Assembly (NCBI GenBank): GCA_028023455.1 | Contig: JAQFVV010006632.1 | Span: forward strand, 310,001-374,000 | Direction: 5' to 3' | Origin: Epiperipatus broadwayi | Lineage: Eukaryota > Onychophora > Udeonychophora > Euonychophora > Peripatidae | DNA: 64,000 nucleotides | Shown here: one piece after another, positions 43,029 to 54,215 of the stretch | How the letters are laid out: each line of letters begins with the position of its first letter | How positions within the stretch are numbered: the first letter of the stretch is position 1 | Translations under genes and position numbers: made by a program | The notes under the pieces: generated by a model | Told to the model about the DNA's origin: nothing | Database searches by the model: none | What the model saw: the letters and a program-made list of their open reading frames with translations, nothing else

Positions 43029-45229
43029 TTATAACAATCCAAAAGAAAGTACCATAATCTGCACTACAAGGGCGCCATCTAGGAATTTGAACCTAGAAAA
43101 ATTTATATAGTAGGCAGATACGCAAGTTAAGATCCCACTTTATTTTATATTTAGACTGTTAGCCCAAGTCACTAGCTCAGTGGAGATGCAGAGATAATAA
43201 TATATATCTTTAATTTATATCTTAAATATAAAAAAATAAAAGCCACTGCCAGTAATTAACACACAAACAATATTTATTTATGCACATATATAATCATTTT
43301 AAAGTTGAGGAATAATATTTATTATTTAGATTTTAATATTAATTTTTAATTTAAATTATTATTTTAAGATTTTAAATCATCCACACATATAAAATTTATA
43401 CCCATTTTAAGATTGTCGAGTATAAATGAATTTAATATTTTTATTAAGATCGTCGAGTATGAATAGACTACATAGATTTGCATTTGAAAAGAAAATATTC
43501 TATCCCTCATTTAATCTTAGGCCAAAAGTTTGCAGTCAAACCAGCATCAATCCATCTGTTACATTGATGTATTCAATGTAGCATGAAAATACAACAGCAC
43601 TAATATACTATACTGTCAGGAATGTACATCTGAACAGTATAGTTAGAGAAGACATTAACTCTTGTCCAATACAGGAATGTTACATCTGTATGGCAAGAAG
43701 AACAATAAAATAAAAACTCCATAGGAAGGGACTGCAGTCCTTTTTGCCAACTTACAATCCCATCCATAGGCAAAAGGGTTGTGTGGTGTACAGCGATTCT
43801 GCATGTAGTGAACCTCATACTACATCTACTAATTACACTGATATATCCAATTCATTGACCCAATTTAACTACAAAACAAATAACCTAAGATTACCCTTCC
43901 CTAATTAATATAACTTTACAAATCTATATAGCCATTCATGCCCAACTTAAATTTAGCATTTATATAAATTCGCACAGATGGATTTTATAAAAGTTTGTTG
44001 TTTAATGTTGAGCATAGATTGACTACACAGATTACATGCTCAAAAACATTTCAGCATAAACATGCATGATCAAAATATAAAGTTATTGATGCAATTGCAG
44101 AGGGAATTCACTACAAACCCAATGGCATTCATCATAAGATGCCGCATTGACACCAATAACTAACAAACCATCCGAATAAATACATTTTAGATATTCAACG
44201 TAAGATATCATTATTTACTGAATGTCTATATATTCTAATTATATATGAAAACAAAAATGTAATTAAATGTGAACGAATCTATGCAAGCATCTATGCCCAA
44301 CTTAAATTTAATGCATTTAAAATTTAAACAATAAATATTAATACAAATAAAAAAATAATAAAATGGAAATGATTTTTTTTTTTTTAGCAAACAAATATAT
44401 ATAATTTAAACATTAATTGTCAATTTGAAAATCAGATAAGAGTTCATTTTTTAAATTTAGGTTAGCTGAATCTTTTAAAAAAAATTGATGAAAGTTCTTA
44501 ATTACTTTTTTTTTTTGTTAATTTGTAAAGTTCATAGCTCAAAGTAGAAGAGTCCAGGTTCCTGTTTTTAATTCCTGTGGCATCTCAATTGGAAGACCGA
44601 TCTGATGTTCTGGAGGTGACCTTAGCTGGTTTCATTTCAGAATTTCAGTCATTTCATTTTTAAAAAAAAAAAAAGAGTGTGATATGTGCGTTCTACCACA
44701 CGTCTCAAACACAAAAAAGCTGGAAACTGTCTGGAACTCAATATTTCTTTTTTTATAGTATCCACACAGATTCAAACAACAAAACATCACTAATCCATCA
44801 TTTTCATTAGGGTCTGGGCTGAGGCTTGGTGCTTCCATTGGTCAAACTAATTCTTTTTATTCTCTTATCTATATTATCCTCTGACTTTTTAATTACAGTA
44901 TATAAGAGCCCTAAGGGCTAGTTTGGTTTTCGATAATTCATAAACAATCATTTCCATTTACAAAATATATAAATCTTTTTACAAAATATTTTATCTTTAC
45001 ATCTTGTACTTTTTTTATAAAAAAAAAAAAATACGTTCAACACTTTTTTTTTTATTTATTAAAAAAAAAGAAATAATTTGTAAAGTTTTGCATCAGTGCG
45101 AATATATATACGTATACATCTTTAACAACTTTTTAATTTTTTTAGCTTTTATTTCTGAACTTATTTTTATTTGAAAATTTAAAATTTTTATCTTAAATTA
45201 ATGTAACAGCATATTTATATATCGTTACA
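43029..45229. mobile_element. Family E element, copy 2, nested in LINE L
   Basis: An inverted relative of 32858-34973. It starts TTATAACAATCC and ends ATATCGTTACA, with ATATA on each side. Consensus ends are therefore TGTAACA...TGTTACA. It splits a family L LINE between CGTTTACTTCTATATA (43012-43027) and TTTAAACTGATTTTACTCTC (45235). Alternating inverted sub-repeats lie at 43446, 43920, 44007 and 44275. The small minus-strand ORFs inside are not conserved in copy 1. Confidence 0.7.
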
Positions 45230-45437
45230 ATATATTTAAACTGATTTTACTCTCCATACTAGTTCTCCATCTCTTTAACTCTCCTATTCTTTATTAATGC
45301 ATCTATTTTTCTATCCCACTCCTTACCACTATAACACTCAACAATCCTCCTAGCACAATCATACCACCTTTTGTACAAGAATACATAAATTCTTTATCCA
45401 AATCTTCTGCCTATCGCAATACCTTTCTCACCCATCT
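45230..45437 (-). mobile_element. LINE family L, fragment 1b
   Basis: The continuation of 42525-43028 on the far side of the E insertion. It matches 46005-46205 of the next L copy (TTTACTCTCCATACTAGTTC, then CTTTATTAATGCATCTATTT, then TATAACACTCAACAATCCTC). It ends at about 45437, exactly where the 3' tail of the next copy begins. Confidence 0.75.
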
Positions 45438-45937
45438 TGATGATGTGATGTGATGCAATGTGACTTATCTTTATATAGAGTCAGGAATCTCTCAGCAACT
45501 ATGCCCAGAGAAACCTGTTTGCCACTTTACATTTCCTTTCAATTCTCCACCCTAAGTTTTCCCATAATCTGCTCCATTCCATTTCCACAACATAATCTTT
45601 GTCAACTCCGTGACCTTCATATCTAAATCCCCCTTATCTTTTCCCAAACCTAGCATAAAACCAATAATTCTCCTTCTGTATAATCACTTTGTTCATATTT
45701 ATTCTTCTATAACTTTATTACTTGTACCCTTTCTGCTTCCAAGCATTTACTTTGATACCTAATATTTTCTATGCCTTCCTTACACAACTCGCAGACTAAA
45801 TCACCCATATTTTTCCATTTATGTGTATATTCCCTTGTTGCTAAAGATCCTGTTCAAGTCTTAAACAATAAACTATTTTCCTTACTATTATCATAAATTA
45901 ACTCACACCCAATGTTCCGTTTACTTCTATATATATA

Positions 45938-45957
45938 TCACCCAATGTTCCGTTTAC

Positions 45958-46010
<53 letters not shown>

Positions 46011-46363
46011 AAACTCATTTTACTCTCCATACTAGTTCTCCATCTTTTTAACTCCCTATTCTTTATTAATGCATCTATTTTTCTATCCCACTCCTTACCA
46101 CTATAACATTCAACAATCCTCCTAACACAATCATTCCACCTTTTATACAAGTGTACTGATCTAAATTCTTTATCCAAATCTTTTGCATACTGCATTACCT
46201 TTCTCACCCATCTTGTTGTCTGCCCTTTACTTGTAACCCAATTAAATACTATTTTGGCTATTCTTCTATTATTTATAAACTGCAATCTACTGAACATTTT
46301 CAATTTGCTTTTTGCATCCTTCATATAAAAACTTTGACTATTCCATTTCTCCTTGAATTGCAT
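45938..46363 (-). pseudogene. LINE L C-terminal domain
   Basis: 141 codons read QFKEKWNSQSFYMKDAKSKL, then NNRRIAKIVFNWVTSKGQTT, then KRWNDCVRRIVECYSGKEWD. The same block is found on the plus strand at 59571-59858 and in part at 50595-50786 (minus), so it is a conserved part of this family. Its end runs into a (TA)n tract that translates as repeated IY. No enzymatic motif is visible. The following zinc-knuckle segment lies at 45445-45930 in broken frames. Confidence 0.7.
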
Positions 46364-46600
46364 CCTTTGCTGTCCACACCTCTGTATCTAATGCATGTCT
46401 TCTTACGTGCCTTTGTACTTTTTCTATGTAATCTAATACCCCTTTGCTAACACATAATGCATCACTGCCTCATGTTAACCCTGCTATTGCCACTCCCTTT
46501 CATACAATTCTAGCTACATCATATTTATTATATGAAAACACTGTTAATTTCTTTATCAATCCCTTTTTTTTGTCTTTGCTTCATTTATCAATTTTTTCTC

Positions 46601-47196
46601 TCATTCATCCAAACTATTTTTCTGATTACTCATGATGATTCCCAAATAACTACATCTATTCACCACACTTAACTTTATATCCTCCAATAAGAAATCTTTG
46701 TCTTCTCTTTCCCAAGTATTCACCCTCATTATATTTGATTTTTCTTCACTAAATTTAAACCTCATATCTTCACTCACCCTTGCACATGTCCTCAGCATAT
46801 CTTCCATATCTTCTCTTCTTTCTGCTCACAAAAATACATCATCTGCAAAAAAAGACCTGACAATGTATATACTCCCTTGCCACCTATTAACAGTATCTCT
46901 ATTCCACTTCCTAGTCTTTCTATTGCTCTCTCCATTTCATCAAATACAACAAAAACAAAGTAGATGACATAGGGCATCCTTGCCTTAGTCCCACCCTATT
47001 TTTAACTTTAACTGATTCTATATCCCTTAATTGATATGTATAGTATATTATTTTCATGTAATTTATTAATAACATCCACTAAAGCTTCATCCATTCCCAA
47101 ATTTGCTAAACTTATCCATAATCTATTTCTATTCACTTTATCATATGCCTTCTCTATACCTATAAAACTCATATATAACTGTCTACCTGAATTCAT
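46601..47196 (-). pseudogene. LINE L reverse transcriptase, three frame-shifted pieces
   Basis: 47008-47196 has QLYMSFIGIEKAYDKVNRNR, the first palm aspartate. 46792-46977 holds EMERAIERLGSGIEILLIGG, then GKGVYTLSGLF. The catalytic FADD is read out of frame just after it (FLQMMYF in this frame). 46601-46807 holds MRFKFSEEKSNIMRVNTWER, then VVNRCSYLGIIMSN, the primer-grip and YLG region. The pieces are in the right order for one LINE RT, but none is complete. Confidence 0.75.
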
Positions 47197-47929
47197 ATCC
47201 TATATGCCTACCTGACCTAATTTCCCCAATTACATTATTTTATTTCATCCATTTTGCAACTCTTCCAGCCACCTTATATGAAAAAACTTTATAAAAAAAC
47301 TGATGTTAACGCTATTGGTCTATAATTATTTAACTTTTTATGATCCTTATCTTTTCATTTAAATAATTATCTTACTCTCATATTATTCCAACTCCCCAGA
47401 AAAACTCTCTTCTATGCCATCTTATTAAAACATGATAATAACTTTACTTTTGCCCTCTACTGCCCATCCATATAAATCTTTTGCCTTATCACTTCTCAAT
47501 TTCTTCCCTGCCTCATTTAGATCTGTAAATCTAATATTCCCATTACTTTTATGCTTTCATATTTTCTATCCCTCTGTCCTTCACATCTAATATCTTTTCT
47601 ATATCCATTACATAACTATTCAATATTCTCTCTAATTTTTCTTTACAGCTACACTCTATTCCCTCCTCATCCAGTAATACTATCTCTTTTCTAAATTTTT
47701 TTTTAATGTAATTCCAAAATTTTTTACTCCCTCTCTTCCACTTTTATTAATATCATCCAATAATTTACTATTTAGTTTCATTCTGTCCATATAATTATCT
47801 ATTTTAGCTAACTTCTTTTCTAAGTACTTTTCCCATTTAGCATTAATATCTTCTCCACTTTCTTTGTTCTTAATACAACACTTATATTCTCTCCATGCTT
47901 TTTCCTCTCTTTTACACTTTTACTAACTC

Positions 47930-48592
47930 TCATTTTTTTATTACTTTTATTCTTCTGAATATTCTCCCTAAAACCCTATTTGCCACTTTTTTTATTTCAT
48001 CATCCCAGTCCTCATACTCATTTCCACCCAACTCTTCCATGGTTTCTTTGACTTGTATTTTATACTTTTTCAACTTATTCTTATCATTCATTTTCCATCC
48101 ACATCTTTCACTATTGTTTCTACTTTTATTTCTATTGTCCATCACATTACTAACCATTTCAATTTCAAAAAAATTATGATCACTATTACATACTCTCTCT
48201 TCATTATCAAACACCTTAATTTTTCGTACTTTATTCATTCCCTCTTTCTCTTCCAATACATAATCTATTGTGTGAGATATATTATTTCTAGACCATGGGT
48301 ATTGTCCCTCATAAATATTTGATAAGTTTCCAATGCTCAAATTTACTCTCTAACGAAAATTCCTCAAAAGCTGTCCATTCGTATTATCTACATCATCAAT
48401 TTCTTCAATATGCCCATTCATATCTCCTATAACCATTATTCTCTTACCCTTTTCTTTAAAACTCTGTATATCCTTAACTAGGCACTCATATATGCTATTG
48501 TTCCACTCCATTATAGTTTGACTAACTCCAGTAGCTATATAAACTATAGCCACCATCCATTCTTCTCTTCCCAACCTTATTTCAAACCACAA
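47930..48592 (-). pseudogene. LINE L endonuclease domain, two frames
   Basis: The first piece (48350-48592) reads WFEIRLGREEWMVAIVYIAT, then GKRIMVIGDMNGHIEEIDDV. GDMNGHI is the catalytic GD-x-N motif. The second piece (47930-48340) reads YPWSRNNISHTIDYVLEEKE, then VCNSDHNFFEIEM, with the T-I-D-Y-V and S-D-H motifs that close the fold. Both halves are therefore present, separated by a frameshift near 48345. The N-terminal 50-70 residues are missing. The role is to nick the target DNA to prime reverse transcription. Confidence 0.8.
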
Positions 48593-48600
48593 ACCAACAC

Positions 48601-49420
48601 TGCCATCTTGTGGAGTAGAATAAATGTGTTTTGCTCATGAATTTTACTCCATCTAATAAATGCTATAAACAAACACAAGGGGGTTAATCAGTCGATATAT
48701 AAATAGTTATAATTTAAACCATGAATAACTTCCAATTTAAAATTACGTAAAGATTTTTTAAATATTTATAACTTCTTTAATTAAAAAAAAAAGCTATGTT
48801 CGCAAATGAAATAAATTTTAATATATTAATAAATTTTCATAAATTAATATTCACTGTTATTTAAAAAAAAAAAAAAAAAAAACACGTGATAATTTGCTCT
48901 TTAAGGTTCCGTTGATTGCGAGTGTTTGCGTGATGCCGGTTTGTTTTTATAAGATATTTACAGCAACGAGATTCTTTTAATAAAAGTCTTGGCTTAAATT
49001 TTTCCCAGGAAGTGTAGAGAAACTACTTGGTATTATAAATAAAATACTCTATATTTAATAACGCATCAAAGTTATATTATTTCCGTAAAAAGAATTGAAA
49101 AATATTATTTTAATCGATAGTTGAGTTTTCTGACAAAAAATGTTCATAATAGAATTATGTGTAAATCAGAAAATATACTTTTTTTTAAATAAAAAAATAT
49201 TACTCTTTTCCTTCATCATGTTTTACATTTATCATTCCAACGTTTTTGCAATTACTAAATTTATAATTTAAACTACGGTTTAAACTTATTTATTGACATG
49301 TTATTTGCAGCCATAAAATAAATATTTACTGGAAAAAATTATAAAAACGCTACTTTTAAATAAACATTACTCAAAGATAAATAACAGGAATTTAAAGATT
49401 ACATATATAATATAATTGCA
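48601..49420. other. AT-rich non-coding stretch
   Basis: An A-run of 20 at about 48863-48882 precedes CACGTGATAATTTG. No ORF, repeat border or RNA gene was recognised. Confidence 0.5.
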
Positions 49421-49424
49421 TTGA

Positions 49425-49750
49425 TATTCAATTGGCACTAAGGCGGACTTTGAGCGTTCCGTCATCCGATTTTCAACGAAATGGACGGCTGAAGAGTTGT
49501 GGGGGTGAAGTCGTTTGAAGCCTGTCCATTAAAGTATGAAGATTGGCTATCTTAATATAAGCTGAGCTTTGATTGTTTATATGTGTGGAAATGATAATCT
49601 GGACCAATTGACGAGTACTGTTTTAGTATGAAATAGGTATATTGGTGATTATTTATCTTTTCAACATGTATGTGATCAAGGGTATCAGCAGTATGAAATA
49701 GCATGGATGGTTGAGGGTCAGATGAAAGTCTGAATTCAAACCCTCTATCT
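49425..49750 (+). repeat. Family B repeat, diverged copy
   Basis: CCGTCATCCGATTTTCAACG, then CTGTCCATTAAAGTATGAAG, then GATAATCTGGACCAATTGAC, then TTATCTTTTCAACATGTATG, ending AAACCCTCTATCT. The same block order as 37666-38016 but more diverged. Confidence 0.65.
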
Positions 49751-49849
49751 ATTACATATAAAAGTGCAGGTATGAAAAAGCCTGTACTGTAGGAAAAAAT
49801 TCATATTTCAAAGTATAGATCTTTGTAAAACATTTTTAAAAAAAACATA

Positions 49850-50250
49850 TGGACCTGGCCTATATAAAGGCCATCATTATTTTTAATTGGTTATCTTAAT
49901 AATTTTGGTTTAAGATTTAATATAAATTAAACAAAAGATTTTAATAGTTCGCAAATAAATGTGGGAATATTTCAGCCTAACCTTGCAAGATACTAATAAA
50001 GCTAAATTTAAATTTTTAAATATATCAATTATATTTAATATGTAAATTTGACAGGGTTACAGAAACTGCTTCATAAAAAAATTAAGGTTTGTTAATGGTG
50101 GAATTGTAAATTTGACAGCATTTTTTCAAACAAACATAATAGTTTTTTTTTTAATTGGTTGTGAATTTGACATGTTGCAGATTTACAGACAAACATACAT
50201 TAACCAATCAGACAATGGAGGAAATAGAAATTTTATTTATTGGATTATTA
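49850..50250 (+). repeat. Dispersed repeat shared with 58780-58980
   Basis: The blocks AATTTGACAGGGTTACAG, TTGTTAATGGTGGAATTG and CATACATTAACCAATCAGAC recur at 58780-58980 as GATATGTGAATGTAACAGC and ACTTTCACCAATCAGACAAC, and in part at 58420-58700 (TTATTAATGGTTGAATTA). Non-coding and not otherwise identified. Confidence 0.45.
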
Positions 50251-50644
50251 ACATTTCAGAAAAATAACATTTACTTTCAACTAAATGCAGAAATTATTCC
50301 TGTGGCATTATTGAAAATTTAGATTATTATTGTTTGAGTAAGAAAAAAATTAATTTTTACTAAAATGTTTGAACTCTTCATATTTTATGCATATTATCCT
50401 GAGAATTAATATGGATTATTGTATATGTAACTCAATAAAATCATTTAATTCAGTTTATATATATATATATACAATGATGTGAAACTTCATGAGCTTCGAT
50501 CATAAAAGACTCTTTTCAATCCAATGTAGCTCTGAACACCTGCATCCATACAAAACATATCAGTTAAGATATAACATGGTCATTTCTCAAGATTTTAATC
50601 TTTGATTTTTCCTTTAGCACATCTTTTATTATGGAATTGTGTCT

Positions 50645-51315
50645 CCAACTCCTTATTCTTTATTAATGCATATATTATTCTATCCCATTCCTTACCACTA
50701 TAACACTCAACAATTCTCCCTAACACAATCATCCCACCTTTTGTACAAATATACTGACATAAATTCTTTATCCAAAACTTCTCCATACCACATTACCTTT
50801 CTCACCCATCTTGTTGCCTGCCCTTTATTCATAACCAATTAAATACTATTTTGGCTATTCTTTTATTATCCATAAACTGCAATCTACCGAACATTTTCAT
50901 TTTGCTTTTTGCATCCCTCATATAAAAACTTGATTATCCCATTTCTTCTTAAAAACCCTACATTTCCATCCACATATCTCCGTCTAATGCATGTCTTTCT
51001 ACTTCTCTTTGTACATTTTGTAAGTAATCTAATACTCCTTTATTAATACGTAATGCATCTTTACTATATGTCAATCTTACTACTGCCACTCCTATACAAT
51101 TCTAGCTACATCAAATTTATTATATGAAACCACTGTTAATTTTTTTATCAATCCCTTTTTTTTCATTGTCTCATTTATCAATATGTTCTCCCAATCATCC
51201 AAGCAATTTTTCCGATTACTTAATACAATTCCCAAATAGTTATATATATATTCACCACACTTAACTTTATATATCCAAATAAAAATTCTTTGTTTATTTA
51301 TAGTTTGCATCTGGT
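50645..51315 (-). mobile_element. LINE family L, fragment 3
   Basis: A minus-strand piece matching the C-terminal domain and the end of RT. In plus view, TTCTTTATTAATGCATATAT, then ACCCATCTTGTTGCCTGCCC, then GCAATCTACCGAACATTTTC, parallel 46060-46300. A frame at 51092-51310 reads YNYLGIVLSNRKNCLDDWEN. Truncated at both ends, with frameshifts. Confidence 0.75.
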
Positions 51316-51374
51316 GAACTCTTGTTTAATAAATGATTAATAATCAATATTAATATATTTATCTGAAGTTGTTA

Positions 51375-51635
51375 ATATTACACCCCATCAAAACTCTCCA
51401 TACAGTAGTGCCACTCAATGCAAGCCAGAGTGATTAATGGATGTAGGAAGGTTTGTGCATAAAATTCCTACCTAATACATACTCATCCAATATTCCCAGA
51501 TTAGTTTCTAGCTTTTGTCTTTCTTCAGTGGGTAGCCTTGTATTTGAAAGCACTCTGGGTTGTATGGAGAGTAAAAAGCTTGTGTAAACATTAAAAATGG
51601 TGATCATGTGATGTTTGATGGTTTAAGACATTAAT
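51375..51635 (+). repeat. Family A repeat
   Basis: CATCAAAACTCTCCATACAG, then GTGATTAATGGATGTAGGAA, then GTTTGTGCATAAAATTCCTA, then TTAGTTTCTAGCTTTTGTC, with right terminus TGATCATGTGATGTTTGATG. One of the more complete copies. Confidence 0.65.
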
Positions 51636-53135
51636 ATCAAAGCTGTAGTCACAGAAAGTTTGACTTTTGTAAATTAAAATGTAATAAATTATTGTAAACA
51701 TAAGAGATTATTGCATAACTGGAAAATAAGTTCAAATCATTTTTTAGGTTAAAATAAGTCTAATTAAGTACACCAAAATAATTTCAAAGATATTAATTAA
51801 AAGGCCAAAATGGAAACAAAATTAAATAATATAACTAAAATACAATTTTTTTTATTTTTCACGCATCAAATTTATTATACTTACAAGTAGAAACACTTTG
51901 GAAATAAATTAATAAGGCTTAGTTATCTAATTCTTATCCAGACAGCAATTATTTACTTTTTTATAACCCATTATAAAGACATTGGACAATATAATGATAG
52001 GATAGTGGAATTAATTAAATAAATTTTTAATAAAATAGAAAAAAGCAATGATTTACTGTTTGGAAAAAATAATTAGGCAATAAAGAGTAAGCAATAGATA
52101 AATTTTAAATGGAAGGAATATTTAATTTGACTAACAAGATTTTGATGTATATGACTTATGTACAAAATGAAAAGAAGAAGCTATCCTGTACCACATCACA
52201 TCAATTAAGACAAGATAATCATACACACTTCTTTATTCACTTCATCAAAAATTACTTTAACAATTTATATTACTTTTTTCTTTTTGTTTGTATTTGTAAC
52301 AAAATATCTGAAACAGGTTTTAGTATTTTCTTCATATAAAATAGTTTATTTTTCTTAAACATAACTGAGTGCACTTTTGATGTAGTTCACCAGAATCATA
52401 ACCCTCACTGATTGGCTAGATATGCTGCCCTCTTTATTGAAGAATAATTGTGTTATTTAAAATAGATTTTTAAAATAATCAAAAAAACTTTAATAGTGCA
52501 GTGTCAAGCTGTAATTCTAAGAAGTTAATCAAATCTCCACACATGTCATATTATAATATTTAATTAGTGATATTAGATATGAGTAAAAATCATAAGATGA
52601 AGACATTGAAAAGATAAGAACAGCTATTTTATCTTCACACCTGAATGCAATTATATAGGCATATCTTAAGCACCTTGGAATAAGAACAATTTTTTACATA
52701 TTCCATTTGGTTGAAAGTTAAATATTGTTTTCTTTCTTGTTAATGATATGTTTGTGATTTGTGTTAAAGCAAATCTGATTACCATTTCTCTTTCTGTTAT
52801 CTCATTCCATGCAATCTAGATTGTAGCATGTCTGCTTAACATTTCTTTTTTTTGTTATCTCATTCCATGCAATCTAGATTGAGTTTCATTGGATCAAAAG
52901 CATGACTGATTTGTTGTTTGTGTTCCCAAAAGACAGGTTTATTTTTGAGATTATTTTCTGCATGCTTGTATAGGTGATTGTGTTGGGCTACTCTTATGGA
53001 AATGTTTGTTTTTGATTTTTCTTAGAGCATTGCAGCATTGGATTTTTATGCATGATTTCTGACATGTCCTCCAATGGCAGTTTATCTTTGATGTTATAAA
53101 TTAATCCGTTAATATTAGAGGGGTTGAAAACTCAT
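51636..53135. other. Non-coding stretch
   Basis: A short direct repeat of about 59 bp period lies at 52794-52885 (TGTTATCTCATTCCATGCAA, then TCTAGATTG, twice). The 76-codon plus-strand frame at 52109-52339 has no recognisable domain and is probably chance. Confidence 0.45.
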
Positions 53136-53139
53136 GTTT

Positions 53140-53430
53140 TATACTAATACACAGCAAAAACTTTTCCATATAATAGCACTGCCATCGTAAGATCTAATAA
53201 TTAATGGATGTTAGAAAGTTGTGCTTCATAATCTTTACTTAGAGATTTTCCATTCAATATCTCAATATGAGTATCAAGCTTATGACCTTCATTGGTGAGG
53301 AGCTTCAGATATGGTAGCAATGCACCTGGATCTTTAGATGTAATGCACTTTTGCAGTACCCACCTTTTATTTTTCTGATTAACACCATCAGATCAAATTG
53401 TAAACGTGATGTTTTAGTGGTTTTATGCTA
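53140..53430 (+). repeat. Family A repeat, diverged
   Basis: AAAACTTTTCCATATAATAG, then AATTAATGGATGTTAGAAAG, then ATGACCTTCATTGGTGAGGA, then GCACCTGGATCTTTAGATG, and right terminus AAACGTGATGTTTTAGTGGT. Confidence 0.55.
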
Positions 53431-54093
53431 ATAAATTATAAATTAATTTCAATTAACAATGCAAATTTATATATAAATATATGCAGATTAAGGAATCAAT
53501 AGGGCAATTTACATATAGTAACTTAAGAAATATATCATCAATGGTCTTGACAGATATTTTCTCAATTTCTTTTGGCATCCTCTAAGCTAAACTGTTCACT
53601 GTAACACACCTATAACTATATTGTCTTGAATTTACTTAAAAACATAAGGAAGTCTTATCATTTATTTCTAACTCTGTCTTACATAGATTTAAACTCAGGC
53701 AGATGTTTTTATAAATATGAGAACTTAGAATAATTACATCGCTTTTGGACTCCATCAATTAACAATTCATCTCTCCCAGAATGCTGTATATGTTAGAGAA
53801 TACTAATACTAAGTATGAACATCTCATATAGGAAATAGATACACTACTCAAATCCCATCCCCACAAATATATATAATAAATTGTATTGCACGGGGTATTG
53901 CTTAATTTTATATATACATATTATAAGTACTAATTGCACTATAAGTGAATGTAGCCGATCAAAATTAAAGAATTTTACTATCCTTTTAAGAGAATATAAC
54001 TTATAAGATAAGGAACCCAACACCCAGTTAACATTTTAGGCTTACGATCTCAGCAGTTTATATTTATTTTAAATTGTATTAAAATTTATTTCT

Positions 54094-54215
54094 TATTCGA
54101 TTTTTTTTTCTCATGTGTCATAGCATCAGCCTGGAAGCGAACTCGCTAACTCGGGACAACTGCTTGTAAAGCAGCTGTCGCTGAACTCTCGACCACCAAA
54201 GCCTGACTATTCGAT
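54094..54215 (-). mobile_element. tRNA-derived SINE, family 1, minus-strand copy with 8-bp TSD
   Basis: In minus-strand sense: GTCAGGCTTTGGTGGTCGAG, A-box region GGTCGAGAGTTCAGCG, GCTGCTTTACAAGCAG, B-box-like GAGTTCGCTTCCAGGC, then GATGCTATGACACATGAG and an A-run. Direct repeats TATTCGAT lie at 54094-54101 and 54208-54215. Confidence 0.85.

Larger units (their letters stand above)
45438..48600 (-). mobile_element. LINE family L, longest copy, decayed
   Basis: A minus-strand non-LTR retrotransposon of about 3.2 kb. From 5' to 3' it has an apurinic-like endonuclease (48592-47930), a linker, reverse transcriptase pieces (47196-46601), a C-terminal domain (46363-45938), a zinc-knuckle tail and a 3' end with CATCACATCACATCATC. 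A (TA)n expansion (45960-46000) lies within the C-terminal region. The ORF is broken in at least six places. The clade could not be fixed. The motif set (endonuclease first, C-X2-C-X8-H-X4-C tail) fits the Jockey/I/R1/CR1 assemblage rather than RTE. Confidence 0.8.

Noticed and set aside
43150-43195. tRNA gene from CACTAGCTCAGTGGAGATGC within family E (about 43170-43190)
   Set aside because: It has an A-box-like word only. No B box follows within tRNA length and no cloverleaf forms.
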